From NCBI RefSeq assembly GCF_021155775.2, contig NC_060237.1:7549332-7613331 (forward strand): DNA of 64,000 bases. The letters run 5' to 3'. Both the position numbers and the translations under genes were made by a program. Shown piece by piece: positions 39,211 through 52,040 of the stretch. Each line of letters starts with the position of its first letter. Within the stretch, counting starts at the first letter, position 1. This DNA is from Neodiprion pinetum (lineage: Eukaryota; Arthropoda; Insecta; Hymenoptera; Diprionidae). The notes under the pieces are model-generated. The model was not told the origin of the DNA. It searched no databases and saw only the letters and a program-made list of their open reading frames with translations.

Positions 39211-40816
39211 ATGATCCTCTTCACCAAGCATTTCTCTGTCTGTACGAGCATTGCTCTCCTCGTCACCTGCGTCACGGCCGAATACGGTAAGTCCCAAGTC
39301 GACGACACTCTTACACACATTTGTAACCTTATTACATGTTGCACATGCATCATTTCTTGCAGTGAAAATCATTCTTACGAGAATTACAGGCTCGGCTTCG
39401 AGATTTGTACTTGAGGGCGCGGAGTCGTGCTCATTGTTAACGAAATGTAACTCCAATCTTGTTTAACGATGTTAAATCGTGTGGCGATTCAATTTCAGCC
39501 TGATTAAGCAATTAAGCTCCTTGTTGAAAACCTGTGACTTTTGGACTTAGTTGAACTTTGCATAGTTATTTCCTTCTTCAAATGGACGGCTATTTATGCA
39601 ACTCGCTAAGGCAGTGAATCGTACAGATAGTTGCAGGTATTGATTTGACAATGAGACATCCATAGGTAACGGATTTCAAATCTTTTACAAGGATTTGATG
39701 CTCTGCTCTAGAATTTTGGGTGATTTTAAACCATGCGAATCGTCGAGGAGCTTGAGACCTGTATAAAGTAAATAAAACCTCGTGTTAATTGACGTTGATT
39801 TGAAACAAAACTTCCATCCGATGACACGAAAAGAGATTCCCCACAAGAAGGAGAATATTTAATTGTAACGATTTGTAATTGAAAAAGATCACTCCGCAAT
39901 ATTTCAGTATCATAAAGTCACTGTGAAAATTTCAAGTAATTTAGTAGACTCGCTTGAAGGTTGTATACAAGAATTTTTGAATGCTAAATGTTTTTTTTTT
40001 TTAACAAAATAAAAGACGCGGTCTTCGCAACTGCTTTACCGAATGAATTTTACCGTACAGCGATATAAAAATTTCAATCCCTATACCTATTATCACTAGA
40101 ATGAACCAAGAGTCGCGTGTTTTTTCTTTTAAATTTTAGTACCTTCTTAGCCACGGATATCAGTTTCTGCGACGACGTTGCTAATTCCGAAAAAAATTCT
40201 CCCCACTGTCAAGCCACTAATTCCGTATATTGATTTGCCGCAATTCGCAAGCCGTGTAACGTACCTACCTCGGTAAAAATTTTCCAGACACCAGGGAAAC
40301 CGAATTGAATGGCGGCCGATTGCCGGAAGAGAACAGCATGTGCTCGGGAACCAGCTGCGCAAAGCGAAGTCCCCTGAACGGTGCTGCTGGCTCAATGTGG
40401 TTCGGGCCGCGTCTCGGCCGCAGGCGAAGATCCGACGAGAGGCTGGAGATGGATCCGGAGGAGACGAACGCCATAGCCGACGTGATAAACGGTGCGCCCT
40501 GGGCCTTGGTTTCCATCCCAGGTGAACTTGCGCTCGCCCTTTAACCGATCGGTTGCGATGCGTGATACGAGTTCCCGCTGTACTTTGTATTTTCTCAGGA
40601 GGAAAACGTCACGCTCTGCAGGTCTTCACACCGAGATTGGGAAGAGAATTGGGCGAGAATTACGGGTTCAATTCGCTGGTCGGTGACCAGGGCGGGAATC
40701 AGGACGACATGGAGCAGCGTTCTCCACCTTTCGCGCCGCGTCTTGGACGCCGTCTTCCTTTCGCACCTTCGCCGCGCCTCGGTCGCGAGCTTCGAGCACT
40801 TTTCCAGAAGGTCTAG
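39211..40816 (+). CDS. Pyrokinin/PBAN-type neuropeptide precursor, three exons, complete
   Basis: Exons are 39211-39286, 40288-40521 and 40599-40816, both junctions phase 1, giving about 175 residues. The first 23 or so residues form a signal peptide (hydrophobic core ending TCVTAEY). Four amidation-ready peptides ending PRLG plus a basic site can be read. One ends GSMWFGPRLG before RRRR. One ends QVFTPRLG before RE and follows GKR. SPPFAPRLG is followed by RR, and LPFAPSPRLG by RE. The WFGPRL ending marks a pyrokinin-1 (diapause-hormone-like) peptide and the others are pyrokinin-2/PBAN-like. No PRV-amide periviscerokinins are seen, which argues against the related capa gene. Such peptides are secreted hormones acting on G-protein-coupled pyrokinin receptors to control pheromone production, muscle or feeding. 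Peptide order resembles hymenopteran precursors. Confidence 0.93.
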
Positions 40817-41169
40817 GTCCGTCGACACGTCCAGGGATTCCTGCTGGAGGATCCCTGCATTCGCCCACTTCCGTTGTTACATAAATTTACATTGATTGAT
40901 ATAATTACGATAATTAAATGGTATATTACACGATTATACTGTATATTAGCCGTATTAAGTACCTGTATGACAACCTCTACGATGTATAATTAAACGCGAT
41001 ATTGCAATAGAAAATTGAAAGAAAGAAAAGACAGAAGAAAAAAAAAAAAACAACCATTTTACACACTTCACAAACGAAATATAAATACGTCCGTACAGAA
41101 CGTGACTTGTGTAACCCAAGTAAATATGTACTTATAAATATATATGTATGTAGCTCATCTCTTATGGAT

Positions 41170-41175
41170 AATAAA
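41170..41175 (+). terminator. Poly(A) signal candidate of the pyrokinin/PBAN gene
   Basis: AATAAA lies about 350 bases beyond the stop codon, in AT-rich DNA. Confidence 0.45.
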
Positions 41176-43287
41176 CTTTTATCAAGAATTTATTTTTTTA
41201 CTATAATTCCTTAAAAACTTTATGAAATCTTTCCAAGCACGGGTAAAAGAAAAAAATGTCAAACTGTTATACGTGAAATAGCGGATGAAAGTGAGAAAAT
41301 GACGAAAGGATTAAGGGGAATAAGAAAAAAATGGAGAGAAAAAAAAAAAAAAACTGTAGGAAATGATCCATGGACCGGAACTGCATGGTGCAGTAGTGGG
41401 CCATGTGGCCATGTGTTTTGGGCGCGAGTCATAACCGTAAAACACGAATCACCAACACGAACAGATACCAGGAGGCAGCCACACGCCCCGCGCTCGCTAC
41501 TATTTCAAGTCTTAACTTTATACTTTACAGCTCAATATTTATTTATTCGAGCCTTGAGTTGTTACGACGCGTTTCTCCCCCTGCTTCGTGAATTTACAGC
41601 GACTACCCACGAATTTGCTTTGCGTTAAATTTCGCCGTTTATTGCATATTTCTCGCCGATATTTGGAACCTGGAATAGTTGGAAGATGAACCGATTTATT
41701 TGGCATTTTTTTTTTTTTTTCAGTTATCTACCGCCTCTCCTCTTTTTTTATTTATCGTATTATTAAACAGGAACAACGAATTAGCGTGGAACAAAAATTT
41801 CGGTCAATATCTTGAGACCGGACCAAATAATCCCCAAGCTTTCTCGGAATACACTGTGGTCCTAATTTTGAGAGAAGTTTGAGCTTCGAGGGAACGCTAC
41901 ATAGCGGAAGTTGAAGCGACCATAAAGCTTCCAACGACTTCGTACACATTGTACATACATATATTATAGTCATACCTGCGGGATCGGGGGTGTACACCAT
42001 ATTATACGCCAGATGTCTTATACGGTGTATTTATTATTTTAAGCTCGATCTTATTTTAAACCGTGGGCTCAGGAAGATAATAGTTTTTTCGTTTAAAACT
42101 CGGTCTCACAATGTTATTATCTGCGTTAACCTGCATCGTACACCATATCTCCATGACGTATATTACGGAATTATAATTTTCTGGTACACGTCCCATGGTT
42201 CCACAGTATTAATGTCCGTTAATATCGCTTTGATATAACCATGAAAAAATAAGATATCTCCTCGCCTTAGTCTCGGTTTTTTGGTTTTTATTGTATCATT
42301 ATTATTATTATTATTATTACCATTAATTTTATATTAACAAATGCTATGTATGTATAAGCTCAAAACGTATCGAGAGAACAGAGCCAGATGCATTAATAGG
42401 CGTGTGATTTATCTATCATATAATACCTTGCTATTTATCACTTAAGTATACACTACGAGAATTTTCTCTAAATTGCAAATTTTTTCGGCTTTTTTTTTCC
42501 TTAGTTCCTTTTCTTTCTTCTTTTTTCGAAATTTTTTTAAAAATCCGACATTTCTTTTGCATTATTTCGAACCAATTTGGGGGGTGAGACCATTAAAATT
42601 CGATTTTACCCTTATTAAGGACAGGTCTAATGCACATGCATGTATATACACATGAATGTATACGTTTGCTACTTACATAATAATATTTACATTGTATAGT
42701 ATCGTTAATCGCATCCAATTAAGTGCAACGTTGTAACAGTCACTCAGAATAAGCTATATTAATACGTTTCACAAATCTGTATAATGATCTATTGTTTACT
42801 ATATGATAAATAATATGGGATTATACATTTTTGGTCTGTATCTACATAAAATGTGTATCGTACATATCATCGATTATTCAGTTATTTATCACGTTAAATC
42901 CAAACGCAGCTTCGCTTTACTCGTCGATAAATATATTTGTCTGTATATTTATATGGGTAAAATTTCTTTTCCTATCGTTTATATCCCGTTTTAATATGCT
43001 AAATTTATACAAGTGGTAGTTCAAATTTATTATAATTACACGTATAATTAAACGAAGGTTAAATTTAACACAAATCATCGCTTACATGTCTATCGTACAA
43101 TTTCAAACTGCTTGATAGGCCCTGAAAATTCTTTTATCCATCCATTATACTGTACTTCGCGTAATAGTAATAATCGATCTGAATAGAATGAGCATAGGCA
43201 ATGAAGTTCAAAACAAATTCACAAATTGATATTTCCTTGCATGAATCAAAAGTGTTTCACTTCTGTAATAATATGTAATGTAACCCG
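41176..43287. other. AT-rich intergenic DNA with an ATT microsatellite
   Basis: No gene is recognisable. An ATT trinucleotide repeat of about seven units lies at 42297-42317. This stretch borders the left copy of the LARP1 3' duplication. Confidence 0.6.
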
Positions 43288-46200
43288 TATTTTTTTCAAC
43301 ATTTTTCTTTATTTGCGTTTTTTCATTTTTTCATTTTTATTTATTAATTTTTTTTTTTTTTTTTGTTCTTACTAACATTATAACCCCAGCCGTTATAATA
43401 AGCCCTAATTTTGATATTAAAGATTATAGCAGTGTGAGTAGATTATAATTAATAGTTATGTATATTTATACAAGCAAAAAAATTTTAAACGCCTCGAAGC
43501 ACGCTCTATGTAGGATACATAATATACTGTATCACGTCTGATTTTACAATAATTAACAATCTTTAGTTTCTACACATAACTCCCATCGCAAGTATATCTA
43601 AACGTTGTGAAAAAATAAGGTTTATCGAATACTGGCAGCAAGTTATGTTCTTCTTTTTTTCCTCCCGTTTTTTCATAAAAACAGACGGTAACTAATATCT
43701 ATTACATTTAAGGAATACCCTGTTTCAACGTCAAAGCGTTTTTGTCCTCGATCACGTCGATCGGAATAACAAGTCGGAAGTGAAAGGTGTCAATTATTGC
43801 AAATTTCCAGAGTGATAACAAGATTGGATCTTGCACACTGCGTTACCCTAAACGTGCCACGACGTACTTTAATAATTTTGCATTTTCATCATATAATATA
43901 TTCTTATCAAATAGTTATGAATCTATGAGTCTATAATTAACAGCATTAATATTATCAATAGGGTATATAATATGATATTATGCGGTAGTCACTCGCTTAA
44001 AACTAGTTAATCCTAAGCTGCCAACAAAGCAGTTAGTTTCTATTTACAAGACTGAGCAAAGTCGTTCAAGCGCTATCAACTCTTTTCAAACGTGACAATG
44101 CTTATGGCTGTCCGATTCGTTGCCAGCACAATATTATACTCTACCTTTCTCCGTCACGCTTTACTTTGAAATTTTATCAATCATTCCATTTCGCACCACT
44201 GTAATATCGTGATCTCTGGATTCGCGCGTTATTCGCAGACAAATTACCTTCTTCATCCTACCCATTCCAGTCAGTTTACAGACACGTTTTCAATGTTCAA
44301 TCACCAATATCTTTCGTGACTATAACCCGTTCTTAACAAACCCAATTTTTAGTAAGACGTGGATTTCCATAAAAAGAATAGGATGTTCGAAGCCAACTCA
44401 AGTTATAGACTTATAGTTAGATTACACTGAACCGAGTGTGACGTGACTAAAACAGTGACTAATGTATTAAAATATAAATTTGAACCAAAAACGCTATCTC
44501 ATTTAAAACGAATATTATTCATTCGTTTGCCTGATTCGATTTTTCATTACTGTTTGTTAAATATCTTGGAAACTTCATACTTGATGCCTATTGATTTGAC
44601 AGACTATCATAGGAACTGTCTAAATTATTTTTTCTCTTATGAACTATTGTTAAAACGGTCTTGGCCGCGATGTTACCCTCGTGTTCAATACAAGAATTAG
44701 CATGAAACGTCTTTGAAATGACTTAATTTAAAAGTAGTAAGAAGAATTAGAAAAACATGAAAGTGAATTTTTTGTGCGTTCTCATGCATAATAAATAGCA
44801 CAATAAGTCACTTTTCTGCAATAATAAATACATGGATTACTCACGATATAGAGTTTTAAAAAATCAGATTATGGATCGAGTTACCGAGTGCGTGACAAGG
44901 CTGTCAATACAATAATTGAAATCTTTCAGAAGTCGACGTATAATGAGTTTATATATAAAAAAAACACAATTTGAAAAAAACTAGACAAACAACTGAACTG
45001 TAATTTCAATTTTTCAGTTATAACGAGGGATGTAAATGTGTGATCTGAGATCCTTGGATATCTGACGAGAAAAAAAATTGCTACAAATTAAGCAATGTAG
45101 AATAAATTGAAGGATTTTTAGCAAATTGCTAAAAGATTTCCCACCCGAAAAATGATTTGAGTAGTTTTTGTACCAATTCTTTACAAGTGCCGAATGCAAA
45201 CAATATTTGGTTAACATTAAGAGTATGTTGCAACGCCACAAAAAAAAAAAAAAATGCTATTTGCTTGATGTTATGTTTTTTTTTTCTTCCCTTTCTTTTA
45301 GCAATAACATATTACAGCCTGTGGGCAGAGGGATCACACCTTTCAATAACAGAAAATAGACCCGTTGTATACGCACGAAAACCTAACCGTTCTAATTCAT
45401 TTGTAATAATGTATTAAGTTTTGTTTTTCATTCATTTGTATTTTTTTTTTGTTTTTTCTCTTCTTGCTCTATATTTTAGATATAGTATATAATATATATG
45501 TTTAAATTAATTCTATACTTTAGTAGTAGTAATTATATTATATCATGCACACCTCGTTTCTTTGCCACTGATCAATGGCTAGGTGTGTAGTTACTAATTA
45601 AATATTCTTCCTTGTTTTGAAATGTTTTATGTATTTTCTTTTTTTTTCCTATCAATTACGATTTACGACGGTCTTGGAGGAAATTTTTCAAAACCAGTAG
45701 TCATCATTACAGTATTCCGAAACTGTCTGACGCAAATTTAAAAAAAAATTTTTCCTTGATCTCGCGGATGTCAATAATTTTTATACGAGTGGGTAATCAT
45801 AAACTAACAATTTGAGACGACTTAGACGACTCAGATTTAACTTAATTTGTTGTCTCATGGTGGTTTTTTCCTAATTTCTGCATTTCTATTTTACACAATT
45901 CAATGTTAAAATTCTTTCGGATGTGCCTACCATAATATTATGAAATTTACACCGGATCATACTGATTTATGGAGTAATATATGGAACACAGCTGGGTTAA
46001 GAGACAAGGTTTGTATATAGTAACTGTTTTTGTTCCAACAGTACGATCGTAGCTTTCTCGTACTGGATTCTAAAAACAAGACAGGATTGACTAAGTTACA
46101 ATTATCATCGACTCAAATCGTTGCAAAACGATAATTAAGCATGGATTTCAAATATTGCAATATGTTATAGTGCAGATGTAGTAAACACTCAAGTATGTGC

Positions 46201-48131
46201 AAAGTTGTCTATTATACAGTACACGCCGAACACGTGGCACTAGACAGCGTCAGTAACAAAAAATAAAGTTATTTTTGCCAGCAAATACGGTTGCAGGCAA
46301 TATCGGAAGCCCGGAAAATAATAATATTCTTGTTCCGCTCCTTTAACATCAGTGCGCGTAATGCATTTGTACATTATTTTTAGTTTCAATTATATTTACC
46401 CATTCATTCATCTGTAGAATTGATTTACGTAAAACGTCTATTGAATTAAATCTATAATTCATAGCACTATACTTTGAGTTTTTTTATTTTTCTTTTGTAT
46501 CTTCCCCTTAAATATCTATTATTTTTCGTAATAACATTATTATTGTTGCCCAAAATTGTTAATAATTGTATTAAAAAGTTTAAAGGCAGAATATCTGGAT
46601 CAAAATATAAAATGTATAAATATCAATGGACTGTTTATCTCACGTTATTAATAAAAATTATAAACCATTTTTTACCTTTTCAACAAAATGATAAATAAAA
46701 ATAATAGGGTACTTTGTGCAGTATAAGTCATATCTACCTATACAACGATTTTCAAATCGAGATAAACTTTATCAGCTAAAGTACCTCAGAATACTCCTTA
46801 CTACGTACGTAAACAAGTTATACAATAATCACCATTAATTTTTGCCAATTGTAATTCCGATTCAAACTGGTATAATATGGGTTTTGTTGTAAAACGTTTT
46901 ATTCTGCAAACAAAAGACAATAAAATTACTATGTAATTGTTTGGACAATAGAAGTTCCTCAGTCCCTAGTATCAAATTTTCTCGTTCTGCCGTTCTCCGG
47001 TCCCTTGATAATTTATTCATTTTTGACTGACTGATGCCGTCTCAGGTTTAGAAACACTGGGCTTAGGTTGCTCAGATTTAACGGATAATCTTGACTGACC
47101 TTTAGCTACTTCTTGGGGTCTAGTAAAAGAGCCAGAATTGTGTCGACTCCTGGGTTGTTGCTGCTTGGTGAGATCACGTTGACTGTTAGATGCAGAATCG
47201 TTTCGTCTTTTGGTACGACCCAATCTACCCGAACCAAAAGATTCTGCCCTATTTCGATACTGCGACAGATTTACGGAATCTGACCGTTTGTGATTGTTAG
47301 TATTACTAGAATTGGTAGAAAGTGTCACAGTACTCGAACCACCAGATAAACGTCGTACTCGACTAGTAGGGGATGCTTCTCCGCCACCAGCGCTTTCAGA
47401 AACGCTTCTGTTTCTCCTTTTCATAGCTTGGCTTCGTAGATTCCCACTAAATCCTTGGAGCATCTCGTTTATTTGCGGCTGTAAATTATCAGACAGTTTC
47501 AAGTTACTCTTTTATACCAACCAAGATTGTCGAACGCATGTTTCTATCGGGTGCCAATAGAAATCTGAACGTTTTTGATGTCTTGAAATACATGTTGATT
47601 TTGAATAAATTAAGCACCGAAACCGTGGCAAATAAACTGAAAACCTACAAAGACATGCATATCATTATACAGCAGATTGGAAGCGATGAAAATCAAAACA
47701 AACGTGTGAACCGCAATATCAAACGTGAAAGAGCTTCGAATACATACTTCGACAACATTGGGGTATCCACCAATGCTAGATTTCATCAAGAATATAGTAT
47801 ACAGGCGGATCAATAAAAATTTGACTCACCTCAACTACTCTGAAATCCTCAATACTTTTGAACTTTGAAACATACTCCTGTAGTTTGCATTCAACGTAGA
47901 GTTTTTCAGCATGCTTATAATATTTCATGAAAGCCCAAAACTTTTCTAATCCATATAATTGGCCTAAAAAATGAAAAATGAATAATAAATTAACAAATAA
48001 AAATCGGATACGTAAATATGTAAGATCTATACTATAATCATTCATCAAATTCGTCCTCAAATACCGACTCACCAATTTCGTAATCTCGTATCGTCTCGGT
48101 TTGAAAATCTTTGTAAAGTTGAGGCCTGAAC
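43288..48131. repeat. Left copy of a segmental duplication (LARP1 3' end plus downstream flank)
   Basis: This 4.8 kb segment is nearly identical to 53411-62195 once three insertions are removed from the right copy. Differences are scattered substitutions and indels, such as about 150 bases present only on the right near 55957-56120 and about 65 bases present only on the left near 43665-43730. The left boundary is approximate. The right boundary falls inside a LARP1 exon, at 48131 matching 62195. Confidence 0.95.
47017..48131 (-). pseudogene. 3' fragment of LARP1 (duplicated terminal exons)
   Basis: Three pieces match the full gene to the right: part of the DM15 exon (48073-48131, 5' side missing), the next exon (47830-47963, from QLYGLEKFWAF to FRVVE) and the terminal exon (47017-47478, stop at 47017). 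Splice sites and frame are preserved. The terminal exon differs from the full gene at two bases, one giving Ser for Cys in the tail. No promoter or upstream exons are present. It is either a pseudogene fragment or a set of alternative last exons reachable by read-through from the full gene. Confidence 0.85.
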
Positions 48132-48692
48132 AAATATATTTGATTATTTAAAAAAAATCGGGTCATGTATTAACTTATAATGATAATACGGTGATCAAAA
48201 TTTGAAATTCTTAAGTCGAAATTTGAAGTGAAAATTGCGGTAGTTCTTCGATAAGAGCCGATCGGAATTGAGAATGACGAAGACATAAATCGTTAACTAC
48301 TAGAAGTAGTTGTCAGTTGGAGAAATAATAGATACTAAAATATTTGTTATTATCTATCTGCCGTTATGCAGTAAGAGAGATTGTTTTCATCGTGTTTCTA
48401 AAAATATATATTTTGCATATCACTATCGGTTTTACCATTCGGTTATGTATATTTGTAAATCATAGGGGTAAGTAACGCCAGCAATTCACGGTGCAAGGTA
48501 TCGTGTAACGATAACAATTCCCATAGCTACAAATAGAATTTCACGAATAGAATAAAACTCGCAAGCATCCAACTTTACTTTTGGCCACGTATCATATAAA
48601 ATCACCGAGTCTACCGAAATTGAAGCTTATTGCTCTGTAAGCACATTGGAAAAGGTTCTTTTTTTTTTGAGAGTGAAGCAAACTCCAGCAGG
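48132..48692. other. Unmatched filler between the LARP1 duplicate copies, left part
   Basis: Beyond the break in the LARP1 exon the sequence has no match in the window. Together with 53159-53410 it forms about 0.8 kb that was continuous before the Penelope-like element inserted. No gene is seen in this left part. Confidence 0.7.
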
Positions 48693-48702
48693 GTAATAAT
48701 AT

Positions 48703-49588
48703 GATGAATAGGAATTCTCGACCTCGTATATAATCTATTATAGAATCTTGGTGATCGGTCAATTAAGTAAATGTATTTTTAGTTAACGTTTCGACCCGGA
48801 TATGGGCCCTCCTCAGAACGATTTATTTATTTAACTGTCAAGAACAACAGAACATTTTTATAAAAATAATACTAGAAGTACAATCAGACATTAAATATTG
48901 TAGATGTAATACTCTTAGGGCTATTATACATTATTGGTTAGTGAGAACAATTTGATTAATTGAAAAAAGAAAGGCTTAGAGTGTTGCTTACCTTTTTTTT
49001 ATAAAAGTAAGCGGACCAAGATGCAGTCGAATTCACAATTTACAATTTGTGGAGACAATGTTCTTTGGGTGACGGTAGTCATTGTCACTCTTCTAGTTAT
49101 TTTACATGTAGGAGTCAAGTGTTGGAAGTCATTAATTAAAAAGATTAAAGAACTATGTTTCTTCACAGTCTATATGTCATTGTATTAAAAGGTTTTAAAG
49201 AAGGTCTTTTTAGCAGTAAAATTAGTTTGCAAAGTGTCCAAAAAGTGGAGCTAGGCTCTTTATGACTATGTTCCCCATGTCTAACAAAAATTATTATTGG
49301 TTGAACCGATTGGGTCAACGGGTGAATAACGACTGATGGGAGAAACAAATATGATCCAGAGTGAAGGTGAACCTAATATAAACAATTATACAGAAAAACA
49401 GAAAAATATTTTGTGAAAAAAAAATTATGTAGAAAAACTGTGCTATGGAGACAAAAATTTTTTATGTATCTAGTTAAGGTTAAACAATATTTGTTGTGTG
49501 GGCGGAGATTAGAGGTTTGTAAATATTACTTAAATGTTCAACATCTTGTCTAAGATTAACCGAATTGGTGTGACCTACAATGTTGCAC
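48703..49588 (-). repeat. Left inverted arm of the Penelope-like element (contains its 3' end)
   Basis: It includes the last 109 bases of the coding region and the 3' untranslated part. Its reverse complement is found at 51272-52040 joined to 53032-53148. Confidence 0.85.
48789..48816 (-). ncRNA. Hammerhead-ribozyme-like core, left arm
   Basis: On the minus strand, CTGAGGA (matching the CUGANGA box) is followed by a short stem, GGCCC pairing with GGGTC, and then GAAA. Hammerhead motifs with very short helix III are known from Penelope-like elements. The flanking helices and the cleavage site were not resolved by eye. Confidence 0.5.
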
Positions 49589-51168
49589 GTTTCTAGTAAT
49601 AGTCTTTTATAATAATTGGGTTCTTCACAAAGGATGTTTGTATTGTCGTAGTTAAAAGTATGTTGTTTATTGATACTATGTTTTGTTAAAGCGGTGTGAC
49701 GTTCTTCAATCTCATGTACATTGCGTTGATGTTCTTTGATTCTGGTGTTAAGGTGGCGGCCGGTTTGTCCGATATAAACTTGGTTGCAATCATTGCAAGG
49801 TATTTTATACACAACATTGGATCGTTTGCCGATGGGGATCTTATCTTTTCCCGTGTCAAAGACTAATTGTAAATCGTTTGAATTTTTTCCAACAAACTTG
49901 ACATTATGTTTGGTAAATAGACGGTTCAATGACTCAAAGAGACCAGATACATATGGGATGGGAATATATGTATTAGCAGGTCTATTGTTATCATCTGTGG
50001 GAGCAGAGTCAATACTATTGTCAGGTAAGTTGTTGATGTAGGTGCGTCTCTTATTTATATGTTTATGTAATAGGCCATGAGGATAATCATTCCATCTTAG
50101 TATATTGTATATGAGTGACAGATTTTTTACGTGGAATTCTGTACTTGAAAGTTTGATGGCTCGGTCAACTAGGTTAATGATGGTGCCTATTTTGTAGGAC
50201 ATTGGGTGGTGAGAATTAAAATTCAAATACCCCTGAGACCAGGTTTTTTTGTAGAACCAATCTGTTTTGATATTATTGTTGTTGTGTATCAACAATACAT
50301 CTAAGAAATTGATGGCGTTATTTTCTTCTATTTCAATAGTAAATTGTAATCGTGGATGATATCGGTTAAAAATATTAAGAGTGTAATCTATTTTTTCTTT
50401 AGGAACAGCAGTAAGAATATCATCAACATACCGAAAATAGAACGGTAAATCAAAATCAAGATTGGTAATGCAAGACCTTTCCAAGTCTTCCATGACAAGG
50501 TCTGACAAGATTGGAGAGAGAGGAGATCCCATGGGCAGCCCGAATTATTGTGCATACGTATCATTGTTAAATTTGAATATTGCAGAATCAAAACATATTT
50601 TTAAAGCTTTATCTAGTTCAATAAGAGGAATTGGGATCTTATTTTCAAGAGAAGCCCAACGATTGTTTACTACGCGCAATGCAAGATCTGTCAGAACGTT
50701 GGTAAAAAGAGATATTACATCTAGCGATATTAAAGTATAGTTGTCTGGAATAATCAATGTTTTTATTGTGTCAACTAAGGAAAAGCTATCTTTAACTCTA
50801 GAGGTGGGAGGTGTGATATTAGTAGTGAGCCATGAATTAATTATCTTGGATAAGGCATAAGTCGGGCTATTGACAAATGAGACAATAATTCTTAATGGGA
50901 CTTCCTCTTTGTGAATTTTAGGTAGCCCATATGCACGTGGGGGGACACTATTGTAGGTAGAAATGCTTCTGTGTAAGTTTTTGTTTATTAATTTGGAGTT
51001 AAACCAATTAAACGTGAGTTTATTCACCCTAGTTTGTAGGGAGTTGCACAGGTCATATTCAGCAATTCTGTAGGTATTAGTATCCGAAAGCTGTTGCCTC
51101 ATTTTGTTATTGTAAGAGTCTCTATGCATAGCTACAGACGCATTGCCTTTATCCGCTTTTAAAAACAT
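49480..51168 (-). pseudogene. Penelope-like reverse transcriptase / GIY-YIG endonuclease, broken
   Basis: Two blocks lie in one frame, separated by a single TAA at 50545-50547. The upstream block (50545-51168) starts at the family motif LKADKGNASV. It has PRAYGLPKIHK and the first catalytic motif ISLDVISLFTNV. The downstream block (49480-50532) has MGSPLSPILSDL, the catalytic YVDD box in YFRYVDDI, and near its residues 240-270 the GIY-YIG part IPCNDCNQVYIGQTGR with IKEH. The region usual in these proteins before ADKGN is missing, so the coding sequence is 5' truncated as well as interrupted. Apart from these defects the catalytic residues I can see are present. It would encode a target-primed reverse transcription enzyme. 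Confidence 0.9.
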
Positions 51169-52040
51169 AATATTAGGGTTGTTTTTTTTTTTTAAATCAT
51201 GGTATCACGAATTTTTTTGTCAGTGACTGAATTATTGTTATTGTTTCTGGGGTACTTTGGGAAAAAAAACATTGCAACATTGTAGGACACAACAATTCGG
51301 TTAATCTTAGACAAGATGTTGAACATTTAAGTAATATTTACAAACCTCTAATCTCCGCCCACACAACAAATATTGTTTAACCTCAACTAGATACATAAAA
51401 AATTTTTGTCTCCATAGCACAGTTTTTCTACATAATTTTTTTTTCACAAAACATTTTTCTGTTTTTCTGTATAATTGTTTATATTAGGTTCACCTTCACT
51501 CTGGATCATATTTGTTTCTCCCATCAGTCGCTATTCACCCGTTGACCCAATCGGTTCAACCAATAATAATTTTTGTTAGACATGGGGAACATAGTCATAA
51601 AGAGCCTAGCTCCACTTCTTGGACACTTTGCAAACTAATTTTACTGCTAAAAAGACCTTCTTTAAAACCTTTTAATACAATGACATATAGACTGTGAAGA
51701 AACATAGTTCTTTAATCTTTTTAATTAATGACTTCCAACACTTGACTCCTACATGTAAAATAACTAGAAGAGTGACAATGACTACCGTCACCCAAAGAAC
51801 ATTGTCTCCACAAATTGTAAATTGTGAATTCGACTGCATCTTGGTCCGCTTACTTTTATAAAAAAAAGGTAAGCAACACTCTAAGCCTTTCTTTTTTCAA
51901 TTAATCAAATTGTTCTCACTAACCAATAATATATAATAGCCCTAAGAGTATTACATCTACAATATTTTATGTCCGATTGTACTTCTAGTATTATTTTTAA
52001 AAAAAATTTTTGTTGTTCTTGACAGTTAGATAAATAAATC

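Noticed and set aside
44443..44700. 85-codon ORF identical in both duplicate copies (also at 55164-55421)
   Set aside because: Identity follows from the recent segmental duplication, not from selection. No domain, no splice context, and AT-rich codons typical of flank DNA.
46474..46698. Hydrophobic 74-codon ORF present in both copies (also 57327-57551)
   Set aside because: It lies in the LARP1 3' flank. The Leu/Ile/Phe-rich translation is expected from AT-rich DNA, and the copies differ by amino-acid changes without a silent bias.
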